A DNA stretch of 64,000 bases from Gracilaria domingensis (taxonomy: Eukaryota > Rhodophyta > Florideophyceae > Gracilariales > Gracilariaceae), in contig VCMS01000187.1 in the NCBI GenBank assembly GCA_022539475.1, forward strand, positions 1 to 64,000. The letters run 5' to 3'. This document shows, one piece after another, positions 60,691 to 64,000 of this stretch. The notes under the pieces are model-generated. The model made no database searches, was not told the origin of the DNA, and saw only the letters and a list, made by a program, of their open reading frames with translations. Numbering within the stretch: the stretch's first letter is position 1; each line of letters begins with the position of its first letter. Made by a program: the position numbers and the translations under genes.

Positions 60691-62068
60691 ATCTAGTAGC
60701 TTCTCGAGAAAGTCAGACTTTCTGTACGCTTTCCGCCCTCGCCCTGTAGTCGCAGCTTTCGTCCCGTGAAGTTTGCGGTACCTTCGGTACACAAGAGTTA
60801 TTCGGAAAGGTGGGCGAACCTCAGCATGTTGGCAGAAACGTGGATGAACCGTCGGAGGGGCATGTCCTTACATTACCGTGGGTGCTGCAGCCCGGCCAAC
60901 GATATAAGGATGGAAGGCTATGTTAAGGATACAAGGCTACCCCTCGTATCAAAAACGCAACATTCTGCACTCAAAAACAACAACAGGACTGCAGGGCGAC
61001 CACTGCGTCGCCGCGTGGATATCAAAATATTTTCAATTCTTCTACGCAAAGTGCCCTACCTTTTAGCACCAAAACCCCTTATCGTGTATCACCATAGGCT
61101 ATGGTGATACACGATAAGGGGTTTTGGTGCTGAGCACCCTTTGACGTCAAAGGTGAAGTTATTTGAGGATAGTATCCTTCCAGGGGTGACATGGTGCCAC
61201 GGTTAGATGGATTTGAAATCAACATTTCCTTGCAGTTAGAGGAGCAAGCATTTTATCCACCAATGCAGTGCCTGGGGATCTTTACAAATGAGCAGAAGAT
61301 GGAGCTTCATGCCTCATATTTCTGTCCCAAGGTTAGTTGGTTTAAGAAATTGGATGCCAAGACCGGAGTATGCGTTGCTCTCTAGAAATTCTCTAACTTG
61401 CAGATGAATTCACGGTTCCGGTCGATTTGTCTCAGCATTCATGCTTTCCCAAGCGAACGCGTTATCATCGCCTGTATGATACCGTACAGTCTTTTGAGAT
61501 CGAGGTGATCTTCAGGCAATAACCCTTTCTAGAGTTCGCGCTACCTTTAGTGCTGACAAGGCTCATCAACCAAGCATTCTAACTGCTATGGAACTACCAC
61601 GACGACTGGGGTAGAGGACAAGTTCTAATTAGCTTGTCCGCAAAGCAGTTTGACTCACTTGAAGTCATATACGAACAAGGCCTATATCGAGATATCTGAC
61701 ATGCTCTTATTGGCGTCTTGAAATCGACATTTGCATAGTTACTAGTTTTGAGCAGTTATGATATCCGTTATACTGGACGCATCTTAAATCAAGCTCTTTG
61801 ATGACCTTTCCTCACATCTCACTCCAAGATGTTCACGAGAGACACGTGAACTTAGATTCCATCAGTACGAAAGCGCCCTCAAGAGTTGTTGGACACTGGA
61901 AAATGGACGTCTGTTGGCACTTGTGATACCACCATACTCTCCTCAAGCAAGAGGCCGCGGTACTATTCTGAGCAATAGCAGATTGTCTTTTCACCACATT
62001 ATTTATGTGAGTTTCGTACCAATCTCGTTTGCGCAAAGCACCCGACGTACTCACGACCCCAACTTTCA
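60691..62068. other. Intergenic, with a palindrome at 61065
   Basis: A plus frame at 61191-61385 looks accidental. No gene recognised between the CAP gene 2 start and the protease end. Confidence 0.4.
61065..61131. repeat. Perfect 67-base palindrome
   Basis: 33-base arms (start AGCACCAAAACCCCTTATCG) with a single-base centre, no mismatch. Such perfection points to recent origin or active correction. Confidence 0.95.
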
Positions 62069-63158
62069 TTACTCCCATTCTTTTTCCGGGCTAGCATCTA
62101 CCAATTCCTCTATTCCTATCCGACGATTGTCTTCTGACTGAGACCCCTGTCTTTGCCCATTCCTGTGCTGACCTGGGGTCTGTTCCATTATGCGAAAATC
62201 GCTGTCAAATCGCCCAGCGAGTACCTTTCGAATCGCAGACTCGTACCTTGACAGTCGAGCGTACCATGCAACCCCACCAACTTCTGCACAACCGCCCGTT
62301 GAGAAGCTCGTGCTTCCAAACTGAGTCAATGTGTTGTTTTTGTTTTCATAGAATAACGGCCCGCCACTGTCACCATCTGCGCAGTTGTGCAATGAAACCA
62401 CACAGAGAAGAAAGGGGGAAAGAAATCAATATGGTGAGTTGACAGTCGCATCATTTTCGCGCGTACTTTAAGAGTCCTTTGTACATACAGCATGTGTCTG
62501 TAACTCCTTTTCTCGGAAATCCCATGGATGTGGCACAGACTTGCGCTTTTTCGTCAAGAACTTCCCGAATGCTCCTCGTTTCGCGATCATAGCATATATC
62601 GAAGGCTTGTACTATCACACGCGTTTGCATGGCGCTTACGGCTGGTGTCCCACTCTCATCCACGGACCCATACCCAACCGCGGTAACCGCAGTGCCGTCT
62701 CGGGGAGCATTTCCAATCGTCACTGGATGATAAGCCTCTGTCGCTATGGAGTCGTTCAGCTCAAGAAGCGCTACGTCGTGACGGAAGTCGTTGAATTCTG
62801 ATTGATACAGCTTGTGGACGTATATATTGTCCAAGTAGTATTTACGTTCAGATTCATCTGGAATCGTCTGGTTAGAAGCCACATAGACGAAGGTTTCGGT
62901 CTTGTCCGCATCATCCAGAAATCCGTACGCATCAACACAATGAGCAGCAGTTAAAACCCATCGTCTGCCGACTACTGTTCCAGTGCATGAATAATAGAAC
63001 CGGTCAAATGTTATAATCTGAATGTATGCCAAGTGCTGGACAAGGGTAGAAGACGCAGCACGCCCGCCGACCACCCGCTTCTCTTTGGTGCTGTCGGCGC
63101 TTCGAAGAAGCAATAAGGTCGCGACAGCGACTAGCAAACATGTACGCCTCATCACCAA
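62069..63158 (-). CDS. Secreted trypsin-like serine protease (S1), two exons
   Basis: Exons 62489-63158 and 62069-62376; the 112-base intron starts GTATGT and ends GCGCAG. Joining gives DTCYGDSGGP, the classic motif with Asp189 (trypsin specificity) and Ser195. Residues 1-23 are a signal peptide (LLVAVATLLLLRSADS). KRVVGG is the activation site. TAAHC has His57 and DVALLELN has Asp102. All three catalytic residues are present, and cysteines fit the usual pairs. The C-terminal tail of about 40 residues after the protease fold is polar and charged. Chymotrypsin-family proteases are uncommon in algae, so acquisition or a special role, such as defence or digestion of surface protein, is possible. 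Confidence 0.85.
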
Positions 63159-64000
63159 CGGTGAAAGGCGTACCTAGAGAGGAAAAGGCTCGTAGAACCC
63201 CCGTACACATAAGGTGGCTTTCACGTATTCTATCTGAATCGAGACGATCTTCGGCATGCATGCCGTAGTCCGTTATTTCCCTCTGCTACAACTAGATGCA
63301 CTGAGGAAATCCATCACCCCAATACCACACCCGGAACAATCATTCTGTCAACAGCCTATGCATAGCTTTTCTATTGGGCCTTTCCCATATTGCCGTACAC
63401 GGCATTATCACATCTTATACCTGGCCATCTACTTTACGAGGAGGTGCGAAATCCTGGCCCAGTATGCATGAACAATATATTGGTGTGGGATGGTTGTCCC
63501 CAGCGATTCCTTATGGGAAGCGGTCCATTTTTGTGACTTCGTGTTGTGACTGTGCAGAAGAGATGTACTGGTACTAGTGTCTAGAGAGTCTGAGAGATAA
63601 GAGAATTTCAATGCGGTGCAAAGTGATGTGGATATTCTCCATTTGTTTATACCGACAGACAAAGACATTTCAATGGATATTTTCTGGAAGCACCGGTATT
63701 GTATTCTCCACAGAAGTAACGCTTTGCATGAAGCACCTGACACCCAACCTTTACTTCGCAAGTCATATGCCTTTTATCGGAATATCGTTTACTGAGATAC
63801 GAAACCCTTTCTATCGCCTAAGCGATTAGTAGCAAAATACATTTCGCAGATCTGTGGTTGCTCGTATCAGAGCTTTTTTCCAGTACATGGAGAAATGAAA
63901 CGGGCTCTGTCGGGAAGAACATAATCCGGTGCGAACTTGTGACACTCTCTGCAAGCTCTTTCCATATCATCGTATGAATGTATTTCCATGAAAAGGTGGC
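63159..64000. other. Upstream region of the protease gene
   Basis: No gene recognised up to the window end; only short, overlapping frames on both strands. Confidence 0.4.

Noticed and set aside
1-64000. tRNA, rRNA or other structured RNA genes
   Set aside because: I looked for clover-leaf boxes and rRNA-like words and found none that I could support by eye; a covariance-model scan would be needed.

Overview
The window looks like nuclear DNA of an intron-poor eukaryote with very many transposons. Most recognisable genes are single open frames. The few introns I can place are 69 and 112 bases with GT..AG ends, and the 69-base one has a clear TACTGAC-type branch site. I think a florideophyte red alga of the Chondrus type is the best guess, but this rests on gene style and repeat content, not on a marker gene. 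One undetermined base lies at 38168.

Layout. 1-28 kb is an inverted duplication. Arms of at least 4.7 kb (1-4727 and 23262-27932) carry a TPP-like HAD phosphatase gene, a ketopantoate-reductase-like gene, a 5'-truncated ribulose-phosphate 3-epimerase and a coiled-coil protein. The 18.5 kb between the arms is a graveyard: a Ty3/gypsy chromodomain fossil, other LTR-type remains, two pogo-type DNA transposons, a LINE, and a two-gene PIF/Harbinger element. 28.4-29.3 kb holds an open HAD paralogue, tail to tail with the broken copy.

29.6-43.9 kb is the most interesting part. It is a compact block in which a 1059-residue Plavaka/KDZ-like (CACTA-related) transposase is packed with chromatin and DNA modification genes: a ParB/Srx-domain protein and a 2-oxoglutarate Fe(II) dioxygenase on the minus strand, and on the plus strand a nuclear-localised protein, a beta-order amino-methyltransferase (DPPF before FAGTF), a SET-domain region and a coiled-coil protein. 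The two strands diverge from a 1.46-kb region (33.6-35.06 kb) that is itself one large imperfect palindrome and holds five near-identical palindromes of about 70 bases. The last plus-strand gene and the transposase end on overlapping stop codons. I read this as a DNA transposon carrying its own epigenetic toolkit.

44-55.5 kb holds tandem repeats with intron-like segments, a cluster of perfect hairpins, an unrecognised 459-residue ORF, an importin-7/8-type pseudogene cut by an LTR-like fossil, GC-rich gene debris and a second Harbinger transposase. 56-63.2 kb is quieter and has host-like genes: an unrecognised 358-residue protein with a TATA box, two CAP/SCP-domain proteins, and a secreted trypsin-like protease with one intron. 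Two more perfect palindromes lie at 57.96 and 61.07 kb.
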